DNA of 29,185 nt from an uncultured Oscillospiraceae bacterium (GCA_900547275.1 URGA01000016.1:1-29185), one strand, 5' to 3'; shown: positions 14,102 to 21,918, numbered from the stretch's first letter. Notes: generated from the sequence alone by a model not told the origin. Numbers and translations are program-made.

Positions 14102-14844
14102 TATTCTCCTTTGCTGTTGGCAAGAAAACCGAAGTATTTTTTCCTCAGTTCAACAAAATTAGACTTTGAGGGCTTTATCTTTATACCGTTTGTCATAACG
14201 AATTCATCATTAGAAACCATTCTGACGTAATTCAGATTAATAATTGTGCCTCTGCGTACCTGGAGAAAACAGCCGGTTTTAATAATCGGTTCAAGAAATT
14301 CGTCAATACCTATTCTCATTGTACTGCTTTCTACGCGCTGTCCGTTTGCCATATAAAAGTAAAAAATATGGGCTGTTGTCTTTATATATACAATATCCTG
14401 GATAACAATATCAACGGATGAGCGAAGACTGGGCACGGAGAAAAGAGTTTTTTGTACAGCTTTCGGCTGGGACGCCGCAAGAATTCTTTCGAATTCCGAA
14501 ATAAGCTGTTCAGATGAAACCGGCTTCAGCAGATAGTTGCAGGCCCTTACTCCAAACGCCGCAAAAGCATAATCCTTAGAACTTGTGAGGAAAACTATCG
14601 GTGCTTCGGAATTTGTACTCCTTATAAGAGAAGCAATTCTAATTCCGTTTTTGCCGTCAAGAATAACGTCAAGAAAATACGCGTCAAAAACAGCGCCGTT
14701 ATTTATTTCTTTTTCAAGCCGGACGGAAGAGGTAAAATAAGAAATTTCAGCAGAAATAAGTGGGTGCTCGGCAAGATAGCCGTCAAAGATCTGCTTTATA
14801 GTGGCGATAACCGCCTGTTCATCATCGCAAACAGCAATATTCAT
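14101..14844 (-). CDS. LytTR-family response regulator
   Basis: The 247-residue product has a receiver domain (1-120) with acidic pocket CDDE (D7, D8), phospho-acceptor D59 in YFLDVILDG, T87 in FLTSSKD and K107 in YLLKPV. A LytTR DNA-binding domain follows from about 140 (VSNDEFVMTNGIKIKPSKSN near the end). LytTR proteins such as AgrA bind paired direct repeats upstream of their targets. The start at 14844 follows GGAGG by 8 bases; a TTG two codons upstream sits too close to that site. It is first in the operon, with its kinase overlapping by one base. No clear LytTR repeat pair was found in the spacer beside it. Confidence 0.93.
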   Translation of the reverse strand: MNIAVCDDEQAVIATIKQIFDGYLAEHPLISAEISYFTSSVRLEKEINNGAVFDAYFLDVILDGKNGIRIASLIRSTNSEAPIVFLTSSKDYAFAAFGVRACNYLLKPVSSEQLISEFERILAASQPKAVQKTLFSVPSLRSSVDIVIQDIVYIKTTAHIFYFYMANGQRVESSTMRIGIDEFLEPIIKTGCFLQVRRGTIINLNYVRMVSNDEFVMTNGIKIKPSKSNFVELRKKYFGFLANSKGE

Positions 14845-14943
14845 TCTCAATCCCTCCTTTATTCGATTTTCTCATATTTTTCTTTTAATTTCAATATTTT
14901 TTTATCATGTTTGTGTGTATAAATGTTTCTTAATGTGAATATT

Positions 14944-14971
14944 ATTGTATGTTGTGCACAAAAAGAGTTAA
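14944..14971 (-). promoter_or_regulatory. Possible two-component operon promoter with embedded palindrome
   Basis: On the minus strand, TTAACT (14971-14966) and TACAAT (14949-14944) are 16 bases apart. A perfect 10-bp palindrome TTGTGCACAA (14952-14961) fills the spacer between the boxes, a typical place for a repressor site. The predicted leader is about 93 bases. Confidence 0.5.
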
Positions 14972-15050
14972 TATATTAGTAGAAATAAACACGCTCTGTT
15001 ATAGTTTGGCTGTCACTATAATATGTGAGATCCAAGCGCTAATATATTTA

Positions 15051-15088
15051 AAAGCATCTTCCTTATTAAAATTCGGAAGGTGCTTTTT
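15051..15088 (+). terminator. Orphan intrinsic terminator upstream of the pfl promoter
   Basis: A 12-bp stem with one wobble (15051-15062 with 15075-15086), a 12-base loop and a T5 run is present, but no ORF precedes it on this strand. It may end a small RNA that includes the inverted repeat TTATAGT/ACTATAA (14999-15021), or block stray transcription. Confidence 0.75.
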
Positions 15089-15236
15089 CATTTATATATG
15101 GCGCATATTTTATTTTGTGTGAATTTTTTAACGGGACAGTGTTGTATAAAAATACCATAAATTGTATTTGAGTGGGCAAATATATGGTAATATATACAAG
15201 ATATTGATTTTTTCAAAAATAATTTCGCTTTTTCTA

Positions 15237-15265
15237 TTGACAAAATCACGGTCATATAGTAATAT
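15237..15265 (+). promoter_or_regulatory. pfl operon promoter
   Basis: TTGACA at 15237-15242 and TAATAT at 15260-15265 are 17 bases apart. Transcription should start near 15272, immediately before the riboswitch. Confidence 0.9.
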
Positions 15266-15273
15266 TACTGCGA

Positions 15274-15345
15274 CGGATACGTAACTGACGGATTTGCGGG
15301 TTTACCGCAGGGGAGCGTATCTGTATATCGCCGACCGTCTGGGCA
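15274..15345 (+). promoter_or_regulatory. ZTP riboswitch (pfl motif)
   Basis: The element matches the pfl RNA motif. P1 is formed by GATACG (15276-15281) and CGTAT (15316-15320); TAACTGACGG follows the 5' strand. A GCGG/CCGC hairpin is at 15296-15308, then GGGGAGCG. The conserved 3' block CCGTCTGGGCA is at 15335-15345. GACGG (15287-15291) is complementary to CCGTC (15335-15339), giving the family's pseudoknot. The motif was named for its frequent place upstream of pfl genes and binds ZTP/ZMP, purine intermediates that build up when 10-formyl-tetrahydrofolate is low. It lies directly after the promoter and is overlapped by a terminator. Confidence 0.92.
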
Positions 15346-15382
15346 ATTCCGCTTTGAATGAAGCAGAATTGCTTTTTCTTTT
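15343..15382 (+). terminator. Riboswitch-controlled intrinsic terminator
   Basis: GCAATTC (15343-15349) pairs with GAATTGC (15366-15372); an inner GCTT/AAGC extends the stem, and TTTTTCTTTT follows. Its 5' strand uses bases 15343-15345 of the aptamer's conserved GGGCA, so ligand-stabilised aptamer and terminator cannot both form. Ligand should therefore switch transcription on. Confidence 0.88.
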
Positions 15383-15438
15383 CTGTTTTTTCAGGCGGTG
15401 TTAAAAAAATAACCCGAAAGTGTAAAGGAGAATGTTAA

Positions 15439-17670
15439 ATGACACACCAGAATTGGCATGGATTTAAGACCAATAAGTGGCAGGATGAAATCGACGTGCG
15501 CGATTTTATTCAGCAGAACTATAAAGAATACAGAGGAGACGACGCTTTCCTTTCAGGAGCAACTCTTCGTACAAAACAGCTTATGAAAAAGCTGGAGACA
15601 CTTTTTGCAGCTGAAAGACAGCAGGACGGTGTTCTTTCCGTAGATACAGAAACTGTATCTACCGTAACATCTTATCGTCCTGGTTATCTTGACAAAGACA
15701 AGGAACTTATCGTTGGTCTTCAGACCGAGCATCCGCTTTGCCGCGGTATTAACCCCTTCGGCGGAATGAGAATGGCTCGCCAGGCTTGCGAGGCTTACGG
15801 CTACAAAGTAAGCGACAAGATCGAGGACGAGTTCAAATATCACGACACCCACAACGACGCTGTGTTCAGCGCTTATACAGACGAAATGCGCCTTGCACGC
15901 CGCTGCCATGTGCTTACCGGCCTGCCTGACGCTTACGGAAGAGGCCGCATCATCGGCGATTACCGCCGTGTTGCCCTTTACGGTATTGACCGCCTTATTG
16001 AGGAAAAGAAAAAAGACAAGAAGGCTCTCAACGGCGCTGATTTTGACGATGAGCATATCCGTCTGTCACGTGAGCTTTCACTCCAGATTAAAGCTCTTCA
16101 GGATATTAAGACAATGGCGGCTTCTTACGGCTTTGATATTTCTGAGCCGGCAAAGGACGCTAAAGAGGCTATCCAGTGGACCTACTTTGCTTACCTTGCT
16201 TCAATCAAGGAGCAAAACGGCGCCGCAATGTCACTTGGCCGTGTTTCCGTTTTCTTTGATATTTATATTGAAAGAGATATGGAAGCAGGTGTTCTTACCG
16301 AAGAAAAAGCTCAGGAACTTATCGACGATTTCGTTATGAAACTTCGCATGGCGCGTCATCTCAGAACTCCTGAATACAACGAACTTTTCGGCGGCGACCC
16401 GATGTGGATCACTGAAAGCGAAGGCGGCGTTGGCGAAGACGGCAGAACTCTTGTTACAAAGAGCAGTTTCCGTATGCTTAATACTCTTTATACTCTCGGA
16501 TCTTCACCCGAGCCGAACCTTACTATCCTCTGGTCAAACCAGCTGCCTGACGGCTTTAAACGTTTCTGCGCAAAGGTTTCCTGCGACACCGATTCAATTC
16601 AGTATGAAAACGACGATGTTATGCGCCCCGTTTACGGCGATGATTATGCTATCGCCTGCTGTGTATCAGCTATGCGTATCGGCAAGCAGATGCAGTTCTT
16701 CGGCGCTCGCTGCAATCTTGCAAAACTTCTTCTTATTGCCATCAACGGCGGTTATGATACAACTTCCGGAATTCATCTCGGACCTCAGATGGACGTTATG
16801 AACGACGATGTTCTTGATTATGACAAGGTTATGGAGAGAGTTGACGAATATCTCGTATGGCTTTCAAGACTTTATGTCAACACAATGAATATTATCCACT
16901 TCATGCACGACCAGTTCGCTTATGAAGCAAGCCAGATGGCTCTTCATGATACCGAGGTGGACAGACTAATGGCATTCGGCGTTGCCGGCTTCTCCGTAAT
17001 GGCCGATTCGCTCAGCGCTATTAAGTACGCAAAGGTTCATCCTGTTAAAGATGAAAACGGCTATATCGTTGATTTCAAAACAGAAGGCGACTTCCCCAAG
17101 TACGGAAATGACGATGACCGCGTAGACCTTATCGCTAAGGATATGAGCCATAAAGTAATTACCGAACTTCGCAAAACTAAGGCATACAGAGGCGCAACTC
17201 ATACTCTGTCAGTGCTTACTATTACTTCAAACGTAATGTACGGCAAGCACACAGGCGCAACTCCTGACGGCAGAGAAGCAGGCGCTCCGTTCGCTCCCGG
17301 CGCAAACCCGATGCACAACCGCGAAACAGAAGGCGCGCTGGCTTCACTCAACTCAGTTGCTAAGATCAGCTATGAGGACTGCCGCGACGGTATCTCAAAT
17401 ACTTTCTCAATCACTCCCGATACTCTCGGAAAGACAGAGGATGAGCGAGTAACAAATCTTGTTAACGTGCTTGACGGCTATTTTGCCAAGAACGCACATC
17501 ATATCAATGTAAATGTTCTTAACAGAGAAACGCTTATTAAGGCTTATGAGGATCCGGACGCTTATCCGAACCTTACAATCCGCGTTTCCGGTTATGCCGT
17601 AAACTTCCACAAACTTTCAAGAGAACAGCAGAAGGAAGTTATCAGCAGAACATTCCACCAGGCAATGTGA
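15439..17670 (+). CDS. pflB: Formate acetyltransferase (pyruvate formate-lyase)
   Basis: This 743-residue glycyl-radical enzyme converts pyruvate and CoA to acetyl-CoA and formate under anaerobic conditions. It has the adjacent active-site cysteines YAIACCVSAM (C407, C408) that mark true PFL rather than other glycyl-radical enzymes, and the C-terminal radical loop IRVSGYAVNF with G718. Length is close to the usual 740-760 residues. AAAGGAG precedes the ATG. It is first of two genes, with its activase 4 bases downstream. Transcription is controlled by a ZTP riboswitch-terminator, linking formate production to one-carbon folate status. Formate can then enter folate metabolism through formate-tetrahydrofolate ligase (not in this window). 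Confidence 0.97.
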   Translation: MTHQNWHGFKTNKWQDEIDVRDFIQQNYKEYRGDDAFLSGATLRTKQLMKKLETLFAAERQQDGVLSVDTETVSTVTSYRPGYLDKDKELIVGLQTEHPLCRGINPFGGMRMARQACEAYGYKVSDKIEDEFKYHDTHNDAVFSAYTDEMRLARRCHVLTGLPDAYGRGRIIGDYRRVALYGIDRLIEEKKKDKKALNGADFDDEHIRLSRELSLQIKALQDIKTMAASYGFDISEPAKDAKEAIQWTYFAYLASIKEQNGAAMSLGRVSVFFDIYIERDMEAGVLTEEKAQELIDDFVMKLRMARHLRTPEYNELFGGDPMWITESEGGVGEDGRTLVTKSSFRMLNTLYTLGSSPEPNLTILWSNQLPDGFKRFCAKVSCDTDSIQYENDDVMRPVYGDDYAIACCVSAMRIGKQMQFFGARCNLAKLLLIAINGGYDTTSGIHLGPQMDVMNDDVLDYDKVMERVDEYLVWLSRLYVNTMNIIHFMHDQFAYEASQMALHDTEVDRLMAFGVAGFSVMADSLSAIKYAKVHPVKDENGYIVDFKTEGDFPKYGNDDDRVDLIAKDMSHKVITELRKTKAYRGATHTLSVLTITSNVMYGKHTGATPDGREAGAPFAPGANPMHNRETEGALASLNSVAKISYEDCRDGISNTFSITPDTLGKTEDERVTNLVNVLDGYFAKNAHHINVNVLNRETLIKAYEDPDAYPNLTIRVSGYAVNFHKLSREQQKEVISRTFHQAM

Positions 17671-17674
17671 TTTT

Positions 17675-18403
17675 ATGGATATAAGAGAAGTAAAAGGAAG
17701 GGTAAATTCTATACAGACTCTCGGCACGCTTGACGGGCCGGGAGTCCGTTTTGTTCTGTTCCTTCAGGGCTGTCCTCTGCGCTGTGCATGCTGCCATAAT
17801 CCTGAGACATGGGAACTCAATGGCGGCGAGGAATACACCGCAGGCAGAATTTTTGACAAAATATGCAGATATAAAAGTTACTTCGGAAAAGACGGGGGAG
17901 TTACCGTTTCAGGCGGTGAAGCGCTGCTTCAGAGCGAATTTTGCACTGCGCTTTTTCAGCTGTGCAAGGAAAATTCTATCAACACTTGCCTTGATACTTC
18001 AGGCTGTGTTCTCAACGACAGCGTAAAAAAACTCTTGTCGCTTACCGATTTGGTGCTTCTTGATATTAAGTATACAACTGACGATAAATATCTTAAATAC
18101 GTCGGCTGTCACCAAAAGCCGGTGATTGATTTTCTTGATTATCTTGACGCAAACGGAATTGAAACATGGCTTCGCCAGGTGCTTATTCCCACAAAAAACG
18201 ACGACGAGGAAAATCTTCTTCGCCTTGCAGAATTAAAAAAATCCCATTCATGCGTTTCAAAGTGTGAACTTTTGGCGTTTCGCAAGCTCTGCACGTCTAA
18301 GTATGACGACCTTAAGATAGAATTTCCCTTTGCGAAAATTGACGAGGCGTCTCCAGAACTCCTTTCCGAAAGCCAAAAGCGGCTTGACGAACTGTGCAGA
18401 TAA
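17675..18403 (+). CDS. pflA: Pyruvate formate-lyase activating enzyme (radical SAM)
   Basis: The 242-residue product has the radical-SAM cluster motif in QGCPLRCACCHNPETW: C33, C37 and C40 bind the 4Fe-4S cluster, with one extra Cys (C39) inside it. The early TLDGPGVRFVLFLQGC and the VTVSGGEALLQ glycine motif are those of PFL activases. It abstracts a hydrogen from the glycyl-radical site (G718) of PflB using S-adenosylmethionine. The ATG is 4 bases after the pflB stop and has no clear ribosome binding site, so translation is probably coupled. A strong terminator follows. Expression depends on the riboswitch upstream of pflB. Confidence 0.95.
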   Translation: MDIREVKGRVNSIQTLGTLDGPGVRFVLFLQGCPLRCACCHNPETWELNGGEEYTAGRIFDKICRYKSYFGKDGGVTVSGGEALLQSEFCTALFQLCKENSINTCLDTSGCVLNDSVKKLLSLTDLVLLDIKYTTDDKYLKYVGCHQKPVIDFLDYLDANGIETWLRQVLIPTKNDDEENLLRLAELKKSHSCVSKCELLAFRKLCTSKYDDLKIEFPFAKIDEASPELLSESQKRLDELCR

Positions 18404-18415
18404 TCCATAAATAAA

Positions 18416-18450
18416 AAAGAGGCTGAAGCAACAATGCTTCAGCCTTTTTT
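18416..18450. terminator. Bidirectional terminator between pflA and glmS
   Basis: GGCTGAAGCA (18421-18430) pairs perfectly with TGCTTCAGCC (18435-18444) around ACAA. T runs flank it on both strands, serving the convergent pflA and glmS transcripts. Confidence 0.93.
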
Positions 18451-18453
18451 GTT

Positions 18454-20295
18454 TTATTCAACTGTTACTGATTTTGCAAGGTTTCTTGGTTTGTCAACGT
18501 CAAGTCCGTTTTGTTTTGCAATTGAGTATGACAGAAGCTGGAAAGGAACGATAGCGAGAACAGGGCTAAGCAAAGGATGCGTCTGAGGCAGTCTTATTAC
18601 CGTGTCCATCTCGTCTTCCGGTATATCAAGGTTTGTCACCGCAAGAACTTTTGCTCCTCTGGTTATTACTTCTCTGAGATTGTTCAGGGATTTGTCTATC
18701 AGCGCCGGGTCGGTTACCGTTCCGATAACCGTTGTTCCCTTTTCAATCAGCGCGATAGGTCCGTGCTTTAATTCTCCCGCGGGGTAAGCCTCTGAATGAA
18801 TATAAGAAATCTCTTTAAGTTTAAGCGATGCTTCAAGGCTTGTGGCGTAGTCTGAGCCTCTGCCGATAAAGTAAACGTCGCTTTCCTTATGGATTTTATC
18901 TGCAAACGCTTTAATCTTTTCCGTGTTTTTCAGCACCGTCTCAATCTGGCCGGGAAGCGTAAGCAGAGATTTCTTTATCTCTTTTATTTCATCAGCGGGA
19001 GCTCTTTCGGTCATTTCGCCCCACTGAAGCGCCATTATTGCCAGCAGTGTAACCTGGGCGGTATATGCTTTTGTAGAAGCCACCGCTATTTCGGGTCCGG
19101 CGTGGGTGTAAACCGTCATGTCTGCTTCACGAGTGATAGATGAGCCTATTACGTTTGAAACGGCCACCGTTGTGCTTCCGGCTTCACGGGCAAGGCGAAG
19201 TGCGGCTATTGTGTCTGCCGTTTCACCGCTCTGGCTGATGAAAATGCAAAGTGTTTTATCGTTTATAAGGGGATTGCGGTATCTGAATTCAGACGCCGCT
19301 TCAACCTGAGTGTTGATTTTTGTAAGACGTTCAAAAAGCGGTTTTGCCGTAAGCCCCGCGTGCATAGCCGTTCCGCAGGCAACAATATATATCTGCTGAA
19401 GATTTTCCAACTGCTCTTTTGTCAGTGTCAGCTGTTCAATCCTTGTAGGGTGTTCGGCGGCAATTCTCGTGCCTATTGTTTCGCGAACCGTAAACGGCTG
19501 TTCAAAAATCTCTTTGAGCATAAAATCATCGTAGCCGTTTTTCTCTGCAATGGAAGCGTCCCAGTTGATGCTTTCGCTTTTTTTCTGAATTTCATTCAGC
19601 CCGCTGTCAAAGAATTTTACGTCCTCACGGGTTATGAGAGCAAATTCGTTGTCATTTAGCAGATAAAAATCCTTTGTATAAGAAAGTATTGCAGGTATAT
19701 CCGACGCAATATAATTTTCGTGGATACCTTTTCCTATAACAAGTGGACTTGATTTGCGAACTACAATTAGCTGGTCAGGGTAATTTTTACAGATAACCTC
19801 AATGGCATAGCATCCTTCAAGTCTTGCGCAGGCATTTTGCACCGAGCGCAGAAAACGCATATCTTCGTCGCCTTTGTCTGCGTTATAATAGGCGGCAATA
19901 AGATTTGGTATTACCTCCGTGTCTGTTTCGCTGTAAAATGTGCATCCCTGAGCTTCAAGTTCGCTTTTCAGCTGAGCGTAGTTTTCAATTATTCCGTTGT
20001 GAACAACGCTGAACATTCCGTTGTTGTCCGTGTGGGGATGGCTGTTGTTCTTTGAAGGCTTTCCGTGGGTTGCCCAGCGTGTGTGAGCGATGCCCATTGT
20101 ACCCTCCAGTGACTGAAGTTTCGGTTCGTCGTAAAGTGAGCGAACACGGCCTACTGTTTTCAGCACTTCCAGTTCACCGTTTTCCATTGTCGCTATTCCC
20201 GCCGAGTCATATCCTCTGTATTCAAGCTTTTTAAGTCCGTTCATAAGGATAGGGCTGGCTTTTTGATTTCCTATATATCCCATTATTCCGCACAT
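18454..20295 (-). CDS. glmS: Glutamine-fructose-6-phosphate aminotransferase (isomerizing)
   Basis: The 613-residue enzyme makes glucosamine 6-phosphate from fructose 6-phosphate and glutamine, the first step toward UDP-GlcNAc for peptidoglycan. It starts MCGIMGYIG, with nucleophile C2 exposed after Met removal. The glutaminase domain (1-240) includes HTRWATHGKPSKNNSHPH and HNGIIENY. Two SIS domains follow (CGTAMHAG, SQSGETADT, then RGSDYATSLEASLKLKEIS and KHGPIAL). The end NLAKSVTVE holds the conserved Lys (K608). Length is normal and complete. GGAGGTAA lies 7 bases before the ATG. No glmS ribozyme is visible in the 190-base upstream spacer, so control is by other means. Confidence 0.97.
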   Translation of the reverse strand: MCGIMGYIGNQKASPILMNGLKKLEYRGYDSAGIATMENGELEVLKTVGRVRSLYDEPKLQSLEGTMGIAHTRWATHGKPSKNNSHPHTDNNGMFSVVHNGIIENYAQLKSELEAQGCTFYSETDTEVIPNLIAAYYNADKGDEDMRFLRSVQNACARLEGCYAIEVICKNYPDQLIVVRKSSPLVIGKGIHENYIASDIPAILSYTKDFYLLNDNEFALITREDVKFFDSGLNEIQKKSESINWDASIAEKNGYDDFMLKEIFEQPFTVRETIGTRIAAEHPTRIEQLTLTKEQLENLQQIYIVACGTAMHAGLTAKPLFERLTKINTQVEAASEFRYRNPLINDKTLCIFISQSGETADTIAALRLAREAGSTTVAVSNVIGSSITREADMTVYTHAGPEIAVASTKAYTAQVTLLAIMALQWGEMTERAPADEIKEIKKSLLTLPGQIETVLKNTEKIKAFADKIHKESDVYFIGRGSDYATSLEASLKLKEISYIHSEAYPAGELKHGPIALIEKGTTVIGTVTDPALIDKSLNNLREVITRGAKVLAVTNLDIPEDEMDTVIRLPQTHPLLSPVLAIVPFQLLSYSIAKQNGLDVDKPRNLAKSVTVE

Positions 20296-20359
20296 ACGAT
20301 TACCTCCATATGCATTTTAGGTGTATTTTGTAATATATATTCATACGGACAAAGAAATT

Positions 20360-20408
20360 ATAATTTACATTTTTTAACAAAGTGTTAATTTAATTGCATA
20401 ATTTACAT
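20360..20408 (-). promoter_or_regulatory. Possible glmS control region: palindrome flanked by direct repeats
   Basis: A perfect TTAACA-N3-TGTTAA palindrome (20374-20388) is flanked by two exact ATAATTTACAT copies (20360-20370 and 20398-20408). A TATAAT on the minus strand (20362-20357) could be the glmS -10 box, without a good -35. The regulator is unknown. Confidence 0.4.
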
Positions 20409-20417
20409 ATAGTTAAT

Positions 20418-20447
20418 AAAAAGCCCCGAATGTATTTTCATTCGGGG
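20418..20447 (-). terminator. Terminator of the ZIP transporter gene
   Basis: CCCCGAATG (20424-20432) pairs perfectly with CATTCGGGG (20439-20447). The minus strand continues into a short T run (20422-20418). Confidence 0.88.
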
Positions 20448-20484
20448 TGTAATGATATAATATTATAGCAGAAACAGATATGGT

Positions 20485-21276
20485 TTATCCAAGCGCCATG
20501 TCAAGCACCATCATTAGGGCAAATCCCATTGCGGCGCCTATTGTTCCGACATTGCTGTGGGAGCCGCTCTGGCTTTCAGGTATCAGTTCTTCAATAACGA
20601 CGTAGATCATGGCTCCCGCCGCAAAAGAAAGGATATACGGCAGTATTGGGACAACAAGCCCTGTCAGCAAAATGGTAATTATCGCTCCGGCAGGTTCAAC
20701 AATCCCCGAAAGGAAACCGTAAAGAAACGCCTTTGGCTTTTTTATTCCGCCTTTTCCCACCAGCGGCATTGAAATGATGGCGCCTTCGGGAAAGTTTTGG
20801 ATGGCAATTCCGATTGAAAGGGCGAGGGCGGCCGCGGTGTTTATTCCGCTGTCAGAGGTGAGCATTCCTGCAAATACCGCTCCCACCGCCATTCCCTCAG
20901 GCAAATTATGGAGAGTAACGGCGAAAATCAGCATTGTTGATTTTTTTAAAGACGCTTTTTTGCCCTCCGGCTTATCCGAATCAATGTGTAAATGGGGAAT
21001 AACACTGTCAAGAAGCAGAAGAAAGCCCATTCCCAGCAGAAAACCGATAACGGTCGGAATCCATGGAGCTGTGCCCTGTTCTTCGGCAAGTTCTGCGGCG
21101 GGGATAAGCAGTGACCATACAGAAGCGGCAATCATAACGCCTGAGGCAAAGCCCAGCAGTAATTTTTGAATGCTTTGTTTCATGTCTTTCTTCAGGAAAA
21201 AGACCATGGCGGAACCGAGAGTAGTTCCCAAAAGCGGGAGAAGAAGTCCCGCAGTCAAAATAAGGGAATTGTTCAT
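20485..21276 (-). CDS. ZIP family divalent metal transporter
   Basis: The 263-residue membrane protein has about eight helices and the two ZIP metal-site helices: HNLPEGMAVGAVF in helix 4 and IAIQNFPEGAIISMP in helix 5. A His-containing loop (PHLHIDSDKPEG) precedes helix 4. ZIP proteins bring zinc, iron or manganese into the cytoplasm; sequence alone does not choose the metal. The start at 21276 follows AAGGAG by 7 bases; a longer frame to 21321 would begin in the upstream palindrome. It is divergent from the ferredoxin-thioredoxin reductase gene, sharing a 103-base spacer with a perfect palindrome at 21309-21321. Confidence 0.92.
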   Translation of the reverse strand: MNNSLILTAGLLLPLLGTTLGSAMVFFLKKDMKQSIQKLLLGFASGVMIAASVWSLLIPAAELAEEQGTAPWIPTVIGFLLGMGFLLLLDSVIPHLHIDSDKPEGKKASLKKSTMLIFAVTLHNLPEGMAVGAVFAGMLTSDSGINTAAALALSIGIAIQNFPEGAIISMPLVGKGGIKKPKAFLYGFLSGIVEPAGAIITILLTGLVVPILPYILSFAAGAMIYVVIEELIPESQSGSHSNVGTIGAAMGFALMMVLDMALG

Positions 21277-21308
21277 GTTTTTACTCCTTATAATATATAG
21301 GGGTTTAT

Positions 21309-21321
21309 GTGACACAGTCAC
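21309..21321. promoter_or_regulatory. GTGAC-N3-GTCAC palindrome in the divergent spacer
   Basis: A perfect 13-bp palindrome (GTGACACAGTCAC) lies between two divergent genes. If TATTAT at 21344-21349 is the -10 box of the FTR gene, the palindrome centre is about 41 bases upstream of the start. Its odd symmetry argues against a standard CRP or FNR site. Regulator unknown. Confidence 0.4.
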
Positions 21322-21379
21322 GGAAAATATGTTTCAGCTGTGATATTATACATATGAAAACAGCGAAGGAGGCTTCACA

Positions 21380-21580
21380 ATGAAAATTACATTAAATGAA
21401 GACAAAGAAGTTGTTCGCACAGTGCAGGAGGGGCTCAAGCGCACAGGCGGATACTGTCCGTGCAGATTGGAGCGCACGGAAGATACGAAATGTATGTGCC
21501 GTGAGTTCCGCGAGCAGATAAAAGACCCTGATTTTGAGGGCTATTGCCACTGCCTGCTGTATTATAAATCAAAAGATTAA
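21380..21580 (+). CDS. Compact ferredoxin-thioredoxin reductase catalytic protein
   Basis: The 66-residue product carries three Cys-x-Cys pairs, GYCPCRL (C26, C28), TKCMCREF (C38, C40) and GYCHCLLY (C56, C58), the pattern of the FTR catalytic (beta) subunit. By analogy four cysteines hold a 4Fe-4S cluster and C28/C58 form the redox disulfide. The middle pair is placed differently from plant FTR (9 then 15 residues between pairs, against 16 then 8), although the first-to-last span is equal. No variable (alpha) subunit gene is nearby. GGAGG precedes the ATG and thioredoxin starts 19 bases downstream, so the pair likely forms a ferredoxin to FTR to thioredoxin chain. Confidence 0.9.
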   Translation: MKITLNEDKEVVRTVQEGLKRTGGYCPCRLERTEDTKCMCREFREQIKDPDFEGYCHCLLYYKSKD

Positions 21581-21599
21581 CTGAGAAAGGATGATAAAA

Positions 21600-21911
21600 A
21601 TGTCAGTATTAACTATTACAAAAAATAACTTCAACGAAAAGGTAGTACAGTCCGACAAACCGGTTCTTATCGATTTCTGGGCGTCCTGGTGCGGTCCGTG
21701 CCGTATGGTTTCCCCGGTGGTAGACGAGATTGCCGAAGAGGTCAGCGACAAAGTTGTAGGAAAGGTAAACGTTGACGAAGAGCCTGAACTTGCCCAGATG
21801 TTCGGCATTACAAGTATTCCCACTTTGGTGGTAATAAAAGACGGTAAAACCGTCAACGCTTCAGTGGGCGCAAGAAGCAAGAGCGAAATTTTGGCAATGC
21901 TTGACGTTTAA
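21600..21911 (+). CDS. trxA: Thioredoxin
   Basis: The 103-residue product has the full thioredoxin fold with the active site FWASWCGPCRM near residue 30 and the cis-proline segment ITSIPTLVVIKDG. It reduces protein disulfides in the cytoplasm. The start at 21600 (MSVLTITKNNF) is chosen because AAAGG lies 9 bases upstream; the ATG at 21591 directly abuts that site. The partner reductase gene lies just upstream, and no NADPH-dependent thioredoxin reductase gene is in the window, so ferredoxin is the likely electron source here. A bidirectional terminator follows. Confidence 0.95.
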   Translation: MSVLTITKNNFNEKVVQSDKPVLIDFWASWCGPCRMVSPVVDEIAEEVSDKVVGKVNVDEEPELAQMFGITSIPTLVVIKDGKTVNASVGARSKSEILAMLDV

Positions 21912-21918
21912 GTAAATT

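Noticed and set aside
15114..15223. Rex-like (GTGAA-N4-TTAAC, around 15120-15132) and FNR-like (TTGATTTTTTCAA) sites upstream of pfl
   Set aside because: Both are imperfect, in AT-rich DNA, and lie upstream of the mapped promoter with wrong symmetry or too many mismatches.
18577..20234. Several plus-strand ORFs opposite glmS
   Set aside because: All are antisense shadows of a complete, well-conserved glmS; none has a promoter or plausible product.
20296..20484. glmS ribozyme upstream of glmS
   Set aside because: The spacer is AT-rich and lacks the conserved G-rich core and pseudoknot sequences expected of the ribozyme.
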